Shown in pieces: positions 48,301 to 60,607 of a DNA stretch of 64,000 nt; position 1 is the stretch's first letter; each line of letters opens with the position of its first letter. Under the pieces are notes generated by a model. It saw only the letters and a program-made list of their open reading frames with translations. It did no database searches and was not told the origin of the DNA. The DNA comes from Proteles cristata cristata (Eukaryota; Chordata; Mammalia; Carnivora; Hyaenidae): assembly GCA_017311185.1 (NCBI GenBank), contig JAESUZ010003526.1, positions 1,302,001 to 1,366,000 of the forward strand, read 5' to 3'. A program made the position numbers and the translations under genes.

Positions 48301-49999
48301 CGGGATGGTGCCGATCCAGGTGAGACACCCACTTCCGGACACGTCACCCCAGACTCTAACGCCCCCCGGCTGCCGATGTCAGGACCCCTTCTCTTTCAGC
48401 ACTTGGATCTCCTAGTCCGGGACTCATCACATCCCAACAAGGCAGGGCTGGGCCACGTGGGTGACATCATCCAGGTGAGCGGCGCAGAGGGTGCCGATGC
48501 AGGTGGGGGAGGGGGGACTGGGCAGAAGGTGAGGGGAGCCCGGGAGGGGGCCTGTCAGGAGCCGAGAACAGGAGCGCGGCCCCTAGCTCAGAGGTCTCCC
48601 CTTTGCGCTCTCAGAAGTCCTCCGGCAAATACCCCAGGGTTCAGGAGCTGCTCCGAGGGAGGCGAGCCCGCTGCTACCTCCTGCCCACTCCCGGGAGGCG
48701 ATGGGCCAGCAAAGTCCCCGGGAGTCCAGGTGGTGAGTGTCCCTGGGAGCAAGGCCTCCCCGGCCTGGCCTCCTCTGGGCGACCCCCTTGCCCTAGCGAG
48801 CCTCTCCCGGCCTCTGACACCCTTTCTCCTCCCAAAGCCCAGTCCTGCTCAGCCCCCGGTCTCCTCAGCATCAGGAATCTCTTCCTCAGACACAGATGAC
48901 GATATCCGCCACCTCTGTGCCTACGTCGCCGACGTGCTGAGCGCAGCCCCCCAGCATGCCAAGAGCCGCTGCCAGGGGTACTGGAGCGAGGGCCGGCCCG
49001 TGGCCAGGGGGGACCGACGCCTGCTCACGGGGCAGCAGTTAGCTCAGGAAATCAAGGTGCGCCAGCCCCCCAGCCCCTGGCCCCCGGACAGCCCGGCTGG
49101 GCCCCGGGCCCGCCCTGAGCCATCCCGTGATGTCTCCGCAGAACCTCTCAGGCTGGATGGGGAGGACGGGGCCCGGGTTCGCCTCCCCAGACGAGGTAGG
49201 GAGCCCTCCAAACACCCCCTCACGCTGGGGAGCCTCTGGGGGGCCGGGCTGGGGGGTCCCTGGGCCCTGGTGTGGAGATGAGGGTGCGGGCAGCCGAGGA
49301 GGGAGGCAGCCTGGCTTTGCCGTGGACAGATGGCCGCCCAGCTACACGACCTGAGGACGGTGGAAGCTGCCAAGAAGGAGTTTGAGGAGTATGTGCGGCA
49401 ACAGGTAAGCCAGCCTCGAACGGGAGGCCGGGCCTCTGGCAGCGGGCCTCCCCCCGCACCCCCCACTCCCAACCCCAGGACAGGGCTCGGGCGGATGGTC
49501 AGCTCGCCTTCCTTCCTCCCTGCCGCAGGACGTGGCCACCAAGCGCATATTCACTGCGCTCCGGGTACTGCCTGACACCATGCGGACCCTCCTCGCCACC
49601 CAGAAAGATGCCATCCTGGCCCGCCACGGGGCGGCCCTGCTGTGCAAGGGCAGAGAGCAGACCCTGGAGGCGCTGGAGGCCGAGCTGCAGGCCGAGGCCA
49701 AGGTCTTCATGGACTCCTACACCATGCGCTTCTGCGGCCACCTGGCGGCCGTCGGGGGCGCCGTGGGCGCCGGGCTCATGGGCCTGGCGGGCGGCGTGGT
49801 GGGCGCGGGCATGGCCGCAGCTGCGCTGGCTGCGGAGGCTGGCATGGTGGCGGCCGGCGCGGCGGTTGGGGCCACGGGGGCTGCGGTGGTCGGCGGTGGC
49901 GTGGGCGCCGGGCTGGCTGCCACCGTGGGCTGCATGGAGAAGGAGGAAGACGAGAGGGTGCAGGAAGGGGACCGAGAGCCCCTGCTGCAGGAAGAGTAA
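45380..49999 (+). CDS. RNF112: RNF112 / ZNF179 (neurolastin), RING-finger membrane GTPase
   Basis: Coding exons: 45380-45433, 45598-45638, 46311-46596, 46782-46988, 47077-47205, 47447-47551, 47908-47958, 48263-48319, 48400-48474, 48615-48732, 48890-49056, 49142-49195, 49330-49404, 49529-49999. Total 1890 nt, 629 aa; human is 631 as I recall. The start Met begins MPRSALS, matching the human start. A C3HC4 RING is formed by Cys57, 60, 72, His74, Cys77, 80, 94 and 97. A dynamin/atlastin-type GTPase domain follows, with P-loop GEQLSGKT (176-183), DTGD (246-249) and an R317-D318 pair. Two Gly/Ala-rich hydrophobic stretches (about 543-608) form the membrane anchor, followed by an acidic tail. The family protein combines E3 ligase and GTPase activity and is brain-enriched. 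The first donor is GC (CAG followed by GCGAGC); the other introns are GT-AG. The gene contains no SINE. Confidence 0.97.
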
Positions 50000-51080
50000 C
50001 AGTAACAGGACCCGGGAGACCCAAGGGAGGTAGAGGTGCCAGGCGGGAGGGACGGAGGTGCCGGAGGGGAGGGCTTGGGGGCGGTGTGGAGAGCCCGGTG
50101 TGCCACACCGCCCGCCTGAATGCCCGGCGTCTGGGTGGCTGGCTGAGCCGGATGAGCCAGGTGGCTCCAGGACGCTGGGGAGGCCGCCTAGAGGCAGTGA
50201 CTAGACGATGGCGCCTGCCTCTGGCTGCAGACCATTGCTACTCTGCCTCGGTTCCCAGACCGACTTGACCCCGGGGTTTCCCTCCCAGAGGGGGGCTCCA
50301 CTGGCCTCCCCATCCCGGCTTATTCCCCTGATGACCCCGAATTGTAGGAAAGCTGAGCAGGCACCGTTCTGGAAGTCTCCCTTGGGTGGAGAGGATCTGC
50401 CCTTTCACAGATGGAGAGAAGCCCAAGGGCCAGGCGGCGTTGGTGCTCAGGCTCAGGGAGCACTCATGAGTGGCTGGGGGAGAGAGAGAAGTTGGGGCCA
50501 CTGGGCAAAACCAAAGAGTCCCAGTGTGGTGGACAGCGGCCGAAACCCCCAAGCGGAGGCACTGCTCTGATGACTTTTCCCAGAGCTGCCCCAGGAGGAT
50601 GATGGTGGCCTCCTTGACCCTTGACCCTCCTTGACCCTCTGCAGCCCCAGGGAGTCCACATATGCACTTTGAATGGGGGGCCCTGTAGATCTTCCCTCAT
50701 GGGTGTGCCCTTTGTTGAGCAAGCTCAGAGAGAGCAGAGAGCCCAAGTTCTTTCTGGAATGCTGTCCCAGCAATGGGTTAGATGCCAAAGAAAAACGCCA
50801 GTAATTGCATTCTGAGCTACACCGGACAGCCCTCGGGAGTCTATGAAAGTCCTGCAAGGGACAGCAAAGGGAAGAACACATTCCATCCCGAACACGGACA
50901 CACCCTCTTTCTGGACCCCAGGTCTGCAGGAGACCTGGGTGCGGCCCCCCGCAGGAACCCAGAGGGCTCAGCGTCCTTCTATGGGACACAAAAGTCTTGC
51001 TGGAAGACTTCGAGGCTACTAAGCTGTAAAGTATTCATGGGCGCCTTATATGAAAAATAAAATGTGTGTGCTTGAGTGTC
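50000..51080 (+). other. RNF112: RNF112 3' UTR
   Basis: From the stop codon to a canonical AATAAA at 51056-51061, followed by a TGTGTGTG GU-rich downstream element. An L2/MIR-free stretch; length of about 1.08 kb is plausible for this gene. Confidence 0.6.
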
Positions 51081-51089
51081 AACCTCCAG

Positions 51090-51685
51090 TAAATTATTGA
51101 ACCAATGCTTGAATTCAGCCCCTAGAGGGCTTTGGGGCACAGGGGCGGGGGAGGGGAACCAAGACACTCCATCGTGGGGACCTGTGGACGCGGAGAAGGA
51201 GACTGAAATTCAAGGGATCTGGGAGCTGAGTGTCCAAGGCCCCACTTGGGGGTTGCAGGAGGTCTCAAGCCAAAGGTCAAGGGCACAGCCACCTTCCAAT
51301 AAGACTTGGAGTCCTGCTCTTCTGGTCTCGCCAGCCTCAGATGGCCCTGGGAACAGACTGTCACCTGGCATCTGTCCTGGCAGAAGAAGAGAGTTGGAGG
51401 CATAGGTGAGGAGTCTTTGCTTTATAAAAGCTACAGAGAGAGAAGGACCCCAGACCTACCTCTTGCGGGGGGGGATTCCCCTGCTGTGTTTCCTCCCAGC
51501 CTCAGTTTCCCATCTCGTAGTTGCAGCAGAGATCACTGTGTCCAAACCCTGCATTTTGCAGATGCAAACCCAGAGAAGGGAAGTCCCAGTTAATGCTCCC
51601 AGGCGGGCAGAGTAGGGGAGCTCCGAACTCCCAATTCCCCAGCTGGTGTTCCCCCACTTCCATCAGAAGAGATTTCTTTCTTTCT
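51090..51685. other. Downstream of RNF112, nothing assigned
   Basis: No gene or clear repeat. SLC47A1 would be the next gene in human, but no exon of it is seen. Confidence 0.45.
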
Positions 51686-51687
51686 TT

Positions 51688-51908
51688 TTTTTTTTTTTAA
51701 TGTTTTATTTATTTCTAGGAGAGAGACAGAGAGACAGCGTGAGCAGGGGAGGGTCAGAGAGAGAGGGAGCCACAGACTCTGAAACAGGCTCCAGGCTCTG
51801 AGCTGGCAGTCAGCACAGAGCCCGACGCGGGGCCTGAACCCACGAACCGCGAGATCATGACCTAAGCAAAAATCGGACGCTTAACTGACTAAGCCACCCA
51901 GGCACCCC
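51688..51908 (-). repeat. Felid Can-SINE (minus), young subtype
   Basis: TTTATTTCTAGGAGAGAGAC side; reversed head ends CCACCCAGGCACCCC. TSD CAGAAGAGATTTCTT on both sides. Confidence 0.95.
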
Positions 51909-51909
51909 A

Positions 51910-53015
51910 GAAGAGATTTCTTAAGGTCAGCTGTCCTGAAGTCAAGGTGCTCCTCCTAGGAGATCGCCTCCCACTCTGGTTCAGCTCTGGGAAGCAGTGC
52001 TGGGGGGACTGAGACAGAGGGACTTGGTTTGGGACACGGGGCTTAACAGTAGAAGGCTCAGTCAGCAAGCTGGGGGCAAAATAATGATGCCAAGAAATCC
52101 CAAAGTCAGAGTTGGGGACAGGAGGGGTGAAGACAGAGCTGAGGGAGATCCTAACTTTTGGAGACGGGGGCAGAGGTGGGGATAGGGTCCGGACTTTGCC
52201 CGGTGTTGGCCAAGAAAGGCTTCCCAGAAACATCTTTAGGGCCTGACCGTCATCATGCAGTGAACCTGTGAGCTATAAAACCTCCCAGACTTTGGGGCTG
52301 GCTGGCTTAGAACTTTGATGGGGGAAGCCTCCGAGGAGACCCTGAGGGAAGAAGGTTTTGTCTGGCTAGATTCCCACCTAATTGTGCTGGAAGGAGTTGC
52401 CATGAGCTGCTTCTTTCTGCTCTTTGAAGAGAAGCAAGTGGAAATGCTTTGCAGAAGCAAGATGGGTCCTATTAAGTCGTACGGTGCCCTGTAGTTCAAG
52501 GTCTTGTGCCCTGTAGTTCAAAGCATCCTCCCGAGCATTGGCTTCCTTAAGTCCTCATACAGCGCGTAGAATATCCGTTTCTACAGAAGCCCAGGGACAT
52601 GACCAGTCAGATGTGAGCCAAGACTTGAACTCAAGGTTTTCTGATGCCAGGTTTCTTGCTTAGGTGAGCGCTCACCGCACAAGTCTCTCCAGGCTCCTGG
52701 GCCAGGCCGCTGGGTCCCCAACCCAATTAGGGCACTTCCTGGGCTTTCAAGGTCTGTTCTGGAATTCACTAGAGCCCGCGTGACTCTGTGCTCAAGGTCC
52801 CAGCAGGATGCTGAAATCTGGCTGGTTTCTCCTCTATGACCTGTTGAAGGTCACTGACTGTAAGAGTCTCAGGTGACAAGTTTCTGGGTTGGAGATCTGG
52901 TGATTTGGCTTGTGCCTCCAGTGTCCGAGGCCAGTCCCCGTGTTGGAGACGGTGGCACCACAGCCTGAGGGAATCTGCGTTCCTAAGTCCGGCTGTGGAC
53001 TGAACCCCACCCTCC
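51910..53015. other. Intergenic, small MIR relic
   Basis: 52555-52665 is a weak antisense MIR (ACAGAAGCCCAGGGACATGA, then ACTTGAACTCAAGG). A short tandem duplication of GTGCCCTGTAGTTCAA occurs at about 52486-52521. No gene recognised. Confidence 0.4.
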
Positions 53016-53019
53016 ACCC

Positions 53020-53335
53020 ATTCTAATCCACCATACGATGGTATTAGGAGGTGGGACATTGGGGAAGTGATTGGGTCATGAGGGTGGAGTCCTCATGAAT
53101 GGGATTAGTGCCCATAGACCAGAGTCCGAGAGCTCTCTCGTCCCTCCCACCACGTGAGGACACAGCCATCTAGGAACCAGGAAGTGGGCTCTGACCAGCC
53201 ACCACACCAAATCTGCCGGCATCAGGATGTTGAATTTCCCAACTCCCAGAACTGTGGGAAAGAAATATTTGTTGTTTGTGGGCTTCCCGTTCTGTGGTAT
53301 TTTGTTAAAGCAGCCCCTCGATCGCATGGAGCTGG
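53020..53335 (+). repeat. MaLR (MST/MLT1-type) LTR (plus)
   Basis: GATGGTATTAGGAGGTGGGA, CATGAATGGGATTAGTGCCC, CACGTGAGGACACAGCCATC and CTGTGGTATTTTGTTAAAGC are in LTR order. Family name is from memory. Confidence 0.7.
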
Positions 53336-53339
53336 GATC

Positions 53340-53775
53340 CCTCTAACTCCTCAGATCTACATTAAACCATGCTCTGAGCAAGGAAGAAACTTGGAAGATA
53401 TATAGGTTTACTTATTACTACATCATAGCCTGTCCTACCCTAACGAACATGGAGATTGGCTCCTGGAAATGGGGTGAACACCTGAAATAGAACTGGCTGC
53501 GTAGTGGGCGGTAAGGAAAACACAGAGCTGGATCCATTTTGTGTACTGATAAAATATTTGGTAAAATGATCCCCTACAGTAACATGGAAGGCAGAGTCCT
53601 GTACTGTTGTATTTTTATTTCTAAAAATAAAATCTGCCAACCCAGAACACCCTCCCTACATATGTCGAAAAGGAATAGTTCTATTACTGAGTGAGCAGTA
53701 ACTCAGACCGGCCTGTGTCCCAGATGATCTGCTATTTAAAAACTAAAACTATTAAGACAGAAAAGAAATTCACCA
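53340..53775. other. AT-rich intergenic, nothing assigned
   Basis: No gene recognised. Confidence 0.4.
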
Positions 53776-53778
53776 TCT

Positions 53779-53880
53779 TTAAAAAAAAAAAAAAAAAAGA
53801 TTTTATGTTTAGGTAAAAAAATGCACAATGTGGGGCTTGAACTCACAATTCAAGAGTCACGGGCTCTACCCTCCCCCACC
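53779..53880 (-). repeat. Old-type Can-SINE (minus), decayed
   Basis: Poly-A stretch, then AGATTTTATGTTTAGGT, ATGTGGGGCTTGAACTCAC; the head end is lost. Confidence 0.65.
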
Positions 53881-53884
53881 CCCC

Positions 53885-54290
53885 ACGTTCCTGTAGCCGA
53901 GGAGATACAACCTTATGTGCATGTTCTCGGGAATAAGTACTTGTCAGGTGAGAAGATTCAACAGTCCTACTCACTCTACGTGCTTTCAAAGGTCACTCTG
54001 CATTCACTTGGTCATTGGGGTGGCCAACGTGCTAGTTAATGGCCTCTATCTGAAAGGAAATTGAAAATTCTTGTACCTCCATGATGAGCAGGTAGTTGAC
54101 ACGCCTCAGCCAGATCCCCGCAGCGACGATGGGGCCCTGTCTTCCTTGATGTTGACATTGAAAAGAAATGGCTCCCAGGCCCTGCCGAAAAATATTCCTG
54201 GTTTTTAATTCTGAAAAGAGGCTTATTTAACCTTTAATAAGATTTGCATGTGTATCAAAAGGACAGAGAAATTCTTTATATCTTTATTAT
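53885..54290. other. Intergenic, nothing assigned
   Basis: 54030-54200 (ATGATGAGCAGGTAGTTGAC, GGGGCCCTGTCTTCCTTG) could be an old retroviral fragment, but I cannot place it. Confidence 0.35.
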
Positions 54291-54294
54291 TTTT

Positions 54295-54403
54295 TTAAAA
54301 GTCTTATTTTTAAAAACAATCTCTATACCCAACGTGGGGCTCGAACCCACAACCCTGAGGTCAAGAATCACATGCTCATCCAACGGAGTCAGCCAGGCGC
54401 TGC
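54295..54403 (-). repeat. Old-type Can-SINE (minus)
   Basis: AAACAATCTCTATACCCAAC, GTGGGGCTCGAACCCACAAC, ending AGTCAGCCAGGCGC. Confidence 0.85.
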
Positions 54404-54798
54404 AGGAATTCTTTACAAATACAAGTTTGCTCTCTGAAATGTTCTAAGAAAAGGGAGGAGGAGAAAAGATCTCATTACTTTTGGAAAGGAAATTCAATCT
54501 TGTTTTTATTTACCCGTTTGTTACTATTTTATTGTAACACTATAATTTCTAATGATCTCCATTTCTGTTTCTCTTGGCATTTTGCAGCCATTGAGATATT
54601 CAGCGATGTGTGGGAAAATGTGAAGGAAAGTAATTATCACAACCACGTTGGGATGAATTAGAAAATTCAGAACAACATGGACTTGGGGAGGAAGAGTCTT
54701 TAAATATGTGCCAACGATATGCATATTTACTTAAAGCAAGTCTTTATGTAAGGGAGGAAAAATAACGTTTCCTTTTACTTGTTAAAAACAACAGGCCT
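54404..54798. other. AT-rich intergenic, nothing assigned
   Basis: No gene or clear repeat recognised. Confidence 0.4.
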
Positions 54799-55013
54799 GG
54801 GGGTGCCTGGGAGGCTCAGCCGGTTAAGCGTCCAACTTCGGCTCAGGTCATGATCTCACAGTTTGTGAGTTCAAGTCCTGTGTCAGGGTCTGTACTGACA
54901 GCTCAGGGCCTGGAACCTGCCTCAGGTTCTGTGTGTCTCTCTCTGTCTGCCCCTCCCCCACTCATGGTCTGTCTCTCTGTGTCTCTCAATTACAAATTAA
55001 TGTTTTTAAAAAA
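54799..55013 (+). repeat. Can-SINE (plus)
   Basis: GGGTGCCTGGGAGGCTCAGC head, CTGTCTGCCCCTCCCCCACTC body; the tail is A-rich. Confidence 0.9.
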
Positions 55014-55016
55014 ATA

Positions 55017-55370
55017 GGCCCGAAATGGAGTTGCTTATGCTAAGTCCACGTCAGCAAACTGAGACTTAAGCCATAGAGTTTCAGCTCTTCCAGAAATCAG
55101 ACCTTAAACCGGTCAGGAATTACTTGATCAGTACTAGTTAGGTAATCTGCCTGATAGACCCTTGGCAAACCCCTAAAGGAAAGTGAGCTTGCAATCAGCA
55201 ACTTGCTTTTCTGCCTGGTAGAACTTCCTTGTATCTGCTCCCTTCTGCCTAGAACAGTCTTGTGTTTCATACCGTTCTGGGGAGCTCCTTTCTATCTTCT
55301 AGATTACATGCTGCTCGATTGAATCTTTGAAGAAAGCCAGTAAGATCTTAAAAAAGTACTCAATTGAAAT
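55017..55370 (+). mobile_element. ERV LTR (plus), relative of 34006-34381
   Basis: Shares with that LTR the left CGAAATGGAGTTGC, the AGACTTAAGCC...TTTCAGC...GTAATCTGCCTGAT blocks and the end AGCCAGTAAGATCTTAAAA. More diverged, with no clear TATA box. Confidence 0.5.
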
Positions 55371-55377
55371 TTTAAAT

Positions 55378-55593
55378 TTTTTAAAATGTTTTTATTTATT
55401 TTTGAGAGATAGAGAGAGAGAGAGAGCACAAGCAGGGGAGGGGCAGAGAGAGAGAGACACAAAGAATCTGAAGCAGGCTCCAGGCTTGGAGTTGTCGGCA
55501 CAGAGCCTGACGCGGGGCTCGAACCTGTGAACCGCGGGATCACGACCTGAGCCAAAGTCAAACGCTTAACCCACTGAGCCACCCAGGTGCCCT
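55378..55593 (-). repeat. Felid Can-SINE (minus)
   Basis: TTTTTATTTATTTTTGAGAG side; reversed head ends CCACCCAGGTGCCC. Confidence 0.95.
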
Positions 55594-56690
55594 GAATTTC
55601 TTTTTTTTAACATACCCTTTTAAATTCTTGGCTGGGGCCCCTGGAGCAAAAGACAGATTAATAAAAGAAAAGCATACACATTTAAGTTTCACATGGAACG
55701 AGAGTCTTCACCAGGAAATGAAGACTTAAAGAGGTGGTTACGCTGAGTGTTTTCATGCTGGGTTTGATGGCAACATGGAAAGCTGAGTAGAAGTATGAGA
55801 GAAGGGGAAACTGAGCAAGGCCGTTCATTCCGATTTCTTTCCTTTCTCCTTCGCCTTCAGAGATAAAGATGCCCCTTTCCTCTGGGTACAGCGAAGCCAC
55901 CTCTCACATCCTTCCTCGAACCAGCCATTTCTCAGATTCCTCCAGCTTCAAATATTCTATATGCCAACGTGCCATTTGGGGGGATAGTGTGTCTCAAACC
56001 CTCTCGATAATCAATGTGCAAATATTTTCCTTCAGCATACATTACTTTTACAAATGCTGTGTTGATTTTATTGTTTGCCCTTTCACAGGGTGAACTGTTG
56101 GAGTATTATTTTATAGTTGCTCATAAAGTCTTATCTTGCCTTCGTCTAAGGACTAGCATAACATCAGAGCCTGACGCTCTAACGTTTTCCTTGTAAGGCC
56201 AATACATTTGTCCCGAATTCCCATCAACTGCACAAGCAAATGCACACTTTACATGATAATTTAGGTCCTTCATTGCTCAGATGCAAAACATCAAGATGCC
56301 CGTGGCCATGAACTACTAGCAAAGACTTCTTAGGAGCTTGGAACAGTACAGGTTGAGTTTGCAGGGGGTACTGTCCATGGTTCTGGTTGCTCTAAGGGTT
56401 GAGGACACACACTGAGGCCACTGTTCGCATCAGCCAGTCCGAGTCAATAATCTGTTATGACGACAGGTCTCTCATACTGACTTAGCGGCCGATCTCAGAG
56501 CTGATGGTAGCACTCAGCCGCTTCGTTACTGAGCACCTCTGACGACGCTGCGGTGAGTGTTTCTTCAAGCACTAAATTAGTCCCAATAGCTCAATGCCAA
56601 ACGCTCCCCATTTCCACCACGACCATGTTACATGGTTTGTAGTTGTCCCAACATATTGGGCTTCTTGGTCAAAGTATTACTATGTAAAAG
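55594..56690. other. Intergenic, possible retroelement remnants
   Basis: 55620-55700 (ATTAATAAAAGAAAAGCAT) looks like the start of an old LTR. 55900-56690 is unassigned. It may be part of the ERV remnant further right, but no motif proves this. Confidence 0.35.
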
Positions 56691-56696
56691 CATTAG

Positions 56697-56965
56697 GGTT
56701 CCCCCGGGTGGCTCAGTCAGTTAAGTGTCTGACTTCGGCTCAGGTCACGATCTCACAGTTTGTGAATTTGAGCCCCGCGTTGGGCTCTGTGTTAACACCT
56801 TAGAGCCTGGAGCCCGCTTTGGATTCTGTGTCTCCCTCTCCCTCTGCGTCTCCCCTGCTTGTGCTCTGTCTCTCTCTCTGCATCCTCTGTCTCACCTCTG
56901 CCCCTCCACTGCTTGCTTGTGCGTATGCATGCACTGTCTCTCTGAAAAATAAATAAACATTAAAA
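56697..56965 (+). repeat. Can-SINE (plus) with an extended CT body
   Basis: GGTTCCCCCGGGTGGCTCAG head; the CT-rich body is longer than usual (CTCTGCATCCTCTGTCTCAC insert); tail AAAAATAAATAAACATTAAA. Confidence 0.9.
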
Positions 56966-56977
56966 ATAAATATAAGC

Positions 56978-57195
56978 GGGGCGCCTGGGTGGCTTAGTCA
57001 GTTAAGCGTCAGACTTCAGCTCAGGTCATGGTCTCACAGTTTGTGAGTTCAAGCCCTGCCTCAGGCTCTGTGCCAACACCTCAGAGCCTGGAGCCCGTTT
57101 TGGATTCTGTGTCTCCCTCTCTCTGCCCCTCCCCTGCTTCTGCTCTCTCTCTCTCTCTCTCTTCCAAAAATAAATAAACATTAAAAAAAAAAAAG
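56978..57195 (+). repeat. Felid Can-SINE (plus)
   Basis: GGGGCGCCTGGGTGGCTTAG head; lies in the tail of the previous SINE. Confidence 0.95.
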
Positions 57196-57239
57196 ACCAT
57201 TAGTCCCAGACATTTTGTGTCAAATTCTGGGTTTGAGGA

Positions 57240-57715
57240 TTGACAAAAATTCTCTCCTTGACCAAACTCTACTCCAGATATTCCGGACTCCTCTCTCCAC
57301 TAGGTCCTGGCTTTTTGGCTTCTGTGTATTGCTGCGTTGGCTACTTTTTAGCAAGCATCCTGTTAGGCTAGTTTAGCCAAGCCTCCCCACTCTTGATATC
57401 TGATCAGCTTGGATATGTGACGGGGTTCCGGACATTGCCGTGCCCAGCAGTTCTGTCTGCTTTCAGTAAGACTCCTATTAGGTCAGTTAGCCTGAACCCT
57501 CCGGCCCCTGCCATTTTCTCTCAGTGATTTTCCATCCACTGCCCACCCCCCACCCCGACCCTGCTCCCTGGCTATAAGTCTCTACTGCTCCTTGCTGTGT
57601 TTGGAGTTGAGTCCAATCTTTTCCCCAGTGCAAGACCCCCTTGCAGTGTTCCCTACATCTACCACCATGGTCCCAAATAAAGTCCGCCTTACCGTTCTCC
57701 TGTCTATTTGTTCAA
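57240..57715 (+). mobile_element. ERV class-I-like LTR (plus)
   Basis: Right part has a TATA-like CTATAAGTCTC (about 57572-57582), followed by GTTGAGTCCAATCTTTTCC, then AATAAAG (about 57676-57682) and a U5-like end. The left limit is uncertain. Its plus orientation is opposite to the pol remnant at 59-61.5 kb, so it is not that element's LTR. Confidence 0.55.
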
Positions 57716-58185
57716 TAATAGATGGCTGATAATAGATTGTTGGACTTGGACACTAGGTGGTGTCTCCCCTGGGACTGTAACACGGAGCTGATCAGAAACA
57801 TGCAACTGGTGGAAACCATTGCAAAAGAGGTAGCAATGTTCCAAATAATATGTTTCTGATAAATTGTGAGTCTTAAAAGTAATTGGGATAATCACTACTG
57901 TGAATAAGACAGCACGGCTGTTTATGATAATAATAATAATTTCACTAGAAAAGCTCTTCTCGTTAAAAAAAAAAAAACAAGCTCTTTTCTACTGAGTTCA
58001 GTACCAATATGAGTGATTCTAGAAAACTTGTTTCAGGCCTTTGTGGGAACTTCAGCCCCTTCCGCCTGAGATGTGCACTTCACATCAGAAGCGTGAATCT
58101 AACTGGATTTTTCTTTCAGTTTGATAACCATATTAAAACATGTAAAAGGGTCCCACCCAGTGTGGTGACAGGCAACTTTACTCTG
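57716..58185. other. AT-rich intergenic, nothing assigned
   Basis: Includes a short TAA repeat (about 57928-57940). No gene recognised. Confidence 0.4.
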
Positions 58186-58189
58186 GAAT

Positions 58190-58410
58190 ATCTTTTATTT
58201 ATTTACTTACTTACTTACTTATTTACTTATTTATTTAATAAAGAGAGTGTGCATGCAAGTGGGGGGAGGTATAGGGGGAGAGAGAATCTTAAACAGGCTC
58301 CATGCTCCACGCAGAGCCCAATGCAGGGCTCAATCCCACACCCCTGGGATCACGACCTGAACCAATATCAAGAGTCAGCCACTCAACTGACCGAGCCATC
58401 CAGGCACCCC
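58190..58410 (-). repeat. Can-SINE (minus)
   Basis: TTTATTTACTTACTTACTTA side; reversed head ends CCATCCAGGCACCCC. Confidence 0.9.
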
Positions 58411-58689
58411 TCCTCTGGAGCCTCTTTAGGTACATGAAACCCCCCAGCAGAGGGTGGCAGACCTCCTCCGGTGTCGTGTGATGGATCCTTCCAGGTCCTT
58501 ATGATCTTGTGTCTCACAGTTTCTAGGGGAAGAAGCCCTTTTAAGTATCGAACATGATTATTAGAGGATTTAGCTACATTGGGCACAGATCCGACTTTAT
58601 CAGCCTATCAAACCAAAGTTCATAAGTTCAAAACGGGAGACACCATACTTTCTGAGAGGGTGCTATAGGCCATTTTCACCTATAGACAT

Positions 58690-58905
58690 CTTTTTTTTTA
58701 ATGTTTATTTATTTATTTTTAGAGAGAGAGAGTGGGAGAGCACGAGCAGGCGAAGGGCAGAAAGACCAAGAGAGAGAATCCCAAGCAGGCTCCACACTGT
58801 CAGTGCAGAGCCTGATGAGGGGCTTGATCCCACGAACTGTGAGATCATGGCCTGAGCCAAAATCAAGAGTCAGACACTGGACAGACAGAGCCACCCAGGC
58901 GCCCC
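58690..58905 (-). repeat. Felid Can-SINE (minus)
   Basis: TGTTTATTTATTTATTTTTA side; reversed head ends CCACCCAGGCGCCCC. TSD TCACCTATAGAC on both sides. Confidence 0.95.
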
Positions 58906-59465
58906 CTCCCCTCACCTATAGACTTCTAAATGAAGTTTTCAGCGTTGGGTTCACCCACTCCACTTGTCCACAGGACTGAGGGGACGGGGTGGACCCCAGC
59001 ATTATTTGCACGATTTATGAATAACAGTGGATGTTAGGCCACCCGCGCATCCCGCAAATCAGAATGAGACAAAAAATCTCTTCCTTTCCACAGGTGTTGA
59101 TTCTATATTATTGAACTACCACCAGGCACGTCCTGTGTTCACCTTGGCAATGACCCATAAAGAATTCTGCTGACAGACAAAATATCTCTGATACATTTTG
59201 GAGAAGGTCACCTGTTTGGTAGTCATGGTAAGAGTCTAGCGCCTTTAAAATCCGTCTCAGATGAGTAACTCAGATGATTTTGTTGATGACACATTACTAA
59301 CCAAGCAGACGAGGAATGGAGTACAACAATTATTTTGTTCGTGGATCCCCAGGGTCCATTCGAATTACTTTCACCCTTTTTCTCAACACACCTGTCCATT
59401 TCCTTTCGTGAAGCATATATTTGAAAATGAGCAGAAATTACTCATATTAAAAATGGGACATCAGT

Positions 59466-59690
59466 GGGGCGCCTGGGTGGCTTAGTCGGTTAAGCGTCCG
59501 ACTTTCGCTTAGGTCATGATCTCGTAGTTCATGGGTTCGAGCCCCGCGTCGGGCTCTGTGCTGACTGCCAGCTCAGAGCCTGGAGCCTGTTTCAGTCTGT
59601 GACTCCCTCTCTCTCTGACCCTCCCCTGCTCACGCTGTCTCTCTCTCTCTCCTAGAAATAAATAAAAAACATTTTTAAAAAAATGGAACA
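59466..59690 (+). repeat. Felid Can-SINE (plus), young subtype, in ERV pol
   Basis: GGGGCGCCTGGGTGGCTTAG to CTCCTAGAAATAAATAAAAA. TSD AAATGGGACATCAG on the left, AAATGGAACATCAG on the right. Confidence 0.97.
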
Positions 59691-60607
59691 TCAGAGGTTG
59701 GGGGTCACATTTTAACAAGGCTTTCAGCAGCTGTCAGCAGAATCATTTCCTTTAGAAGCCAACATTTTGCCCTACGTGAGCGCTACAATGGATCACTGAT
59801 CTGTGAGGCGCAAAGCCTCTGAGAACTCAGCTCTTAATTGTCCACGAGATGTTTTAGTTCCCATCTTCGTCAAGAATACTCTAGCGTTCCAACTTTGCCC
59901 TGTTGCATGACAGACCCCAAACAGATATAAACTATCAGTAAGTAGATTTGCTGTAATGAACTGAAAATCATTGTTCTTGTAACTGCTAGCAGCTAACGCC
60001 GCTCGTGCTGATTTAATTTCAGGCAAAACCTAAGCTTCTGAGGTTTCGGGAGCAGCCACCACAATGCAGGAAGTCTCAACTTGGACGTTTTCATCCCTGA
60101 ATGTGGCCCAGCAGAAAACATGATCAAATCTGATGTCAGATACATGTCAGATAAATCCGATCAGGGTCTAATGTCTAACTCTGCAGCCATCGTATAGTCC
60201 CAGCCATCTATCTGATCAGCTAAGAGAGTAGCAAGGTTTACGAAGTCATGTCTTCCAAGCACAAAGTCTTTCCCAGAGCTGGTTTTGGTGCGCCTCCAAT
60301 GCTGGAGTTTCCTCACTTAAAAGACGGCCCAGGACATACACATAAGTCAAGTGACCCAAAGAAAGGCTTGAGCCCTTTCAATAAGAATGGCTGCTGCCAT
60401 CACAGCTTGGAGGCATCCGGAAGAACTGAAAAATTATGCTATTGGTCTAGAGTGAAATGCCAGTTTCTGAGATAAATTCTGCTAGCAGTCAGTGCCTTTG
60501 TTTCCATGGTAAATCACGTGGAAAGCTTTTTCAAAACTTGGAATCCTCATAGCTCGGAGAGAGGCCGCGACCAATTTCAGTTGTTCAAAAGCTTCTTACA
60601 GATTCTA

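Noticed and set aside
49642..50268. Gly/Arg-rich 208-codon plus frame at the end of RNF112
   Set aside because: It is an out-of-frame reading of the last RNF112 exon; the conserved frame ends at 49999.
52486..52521. Short tandem duplication GTGCCCTGTAGTTCAA
   Set aside because: Only two copies in non-genic DNA; no sign of function.
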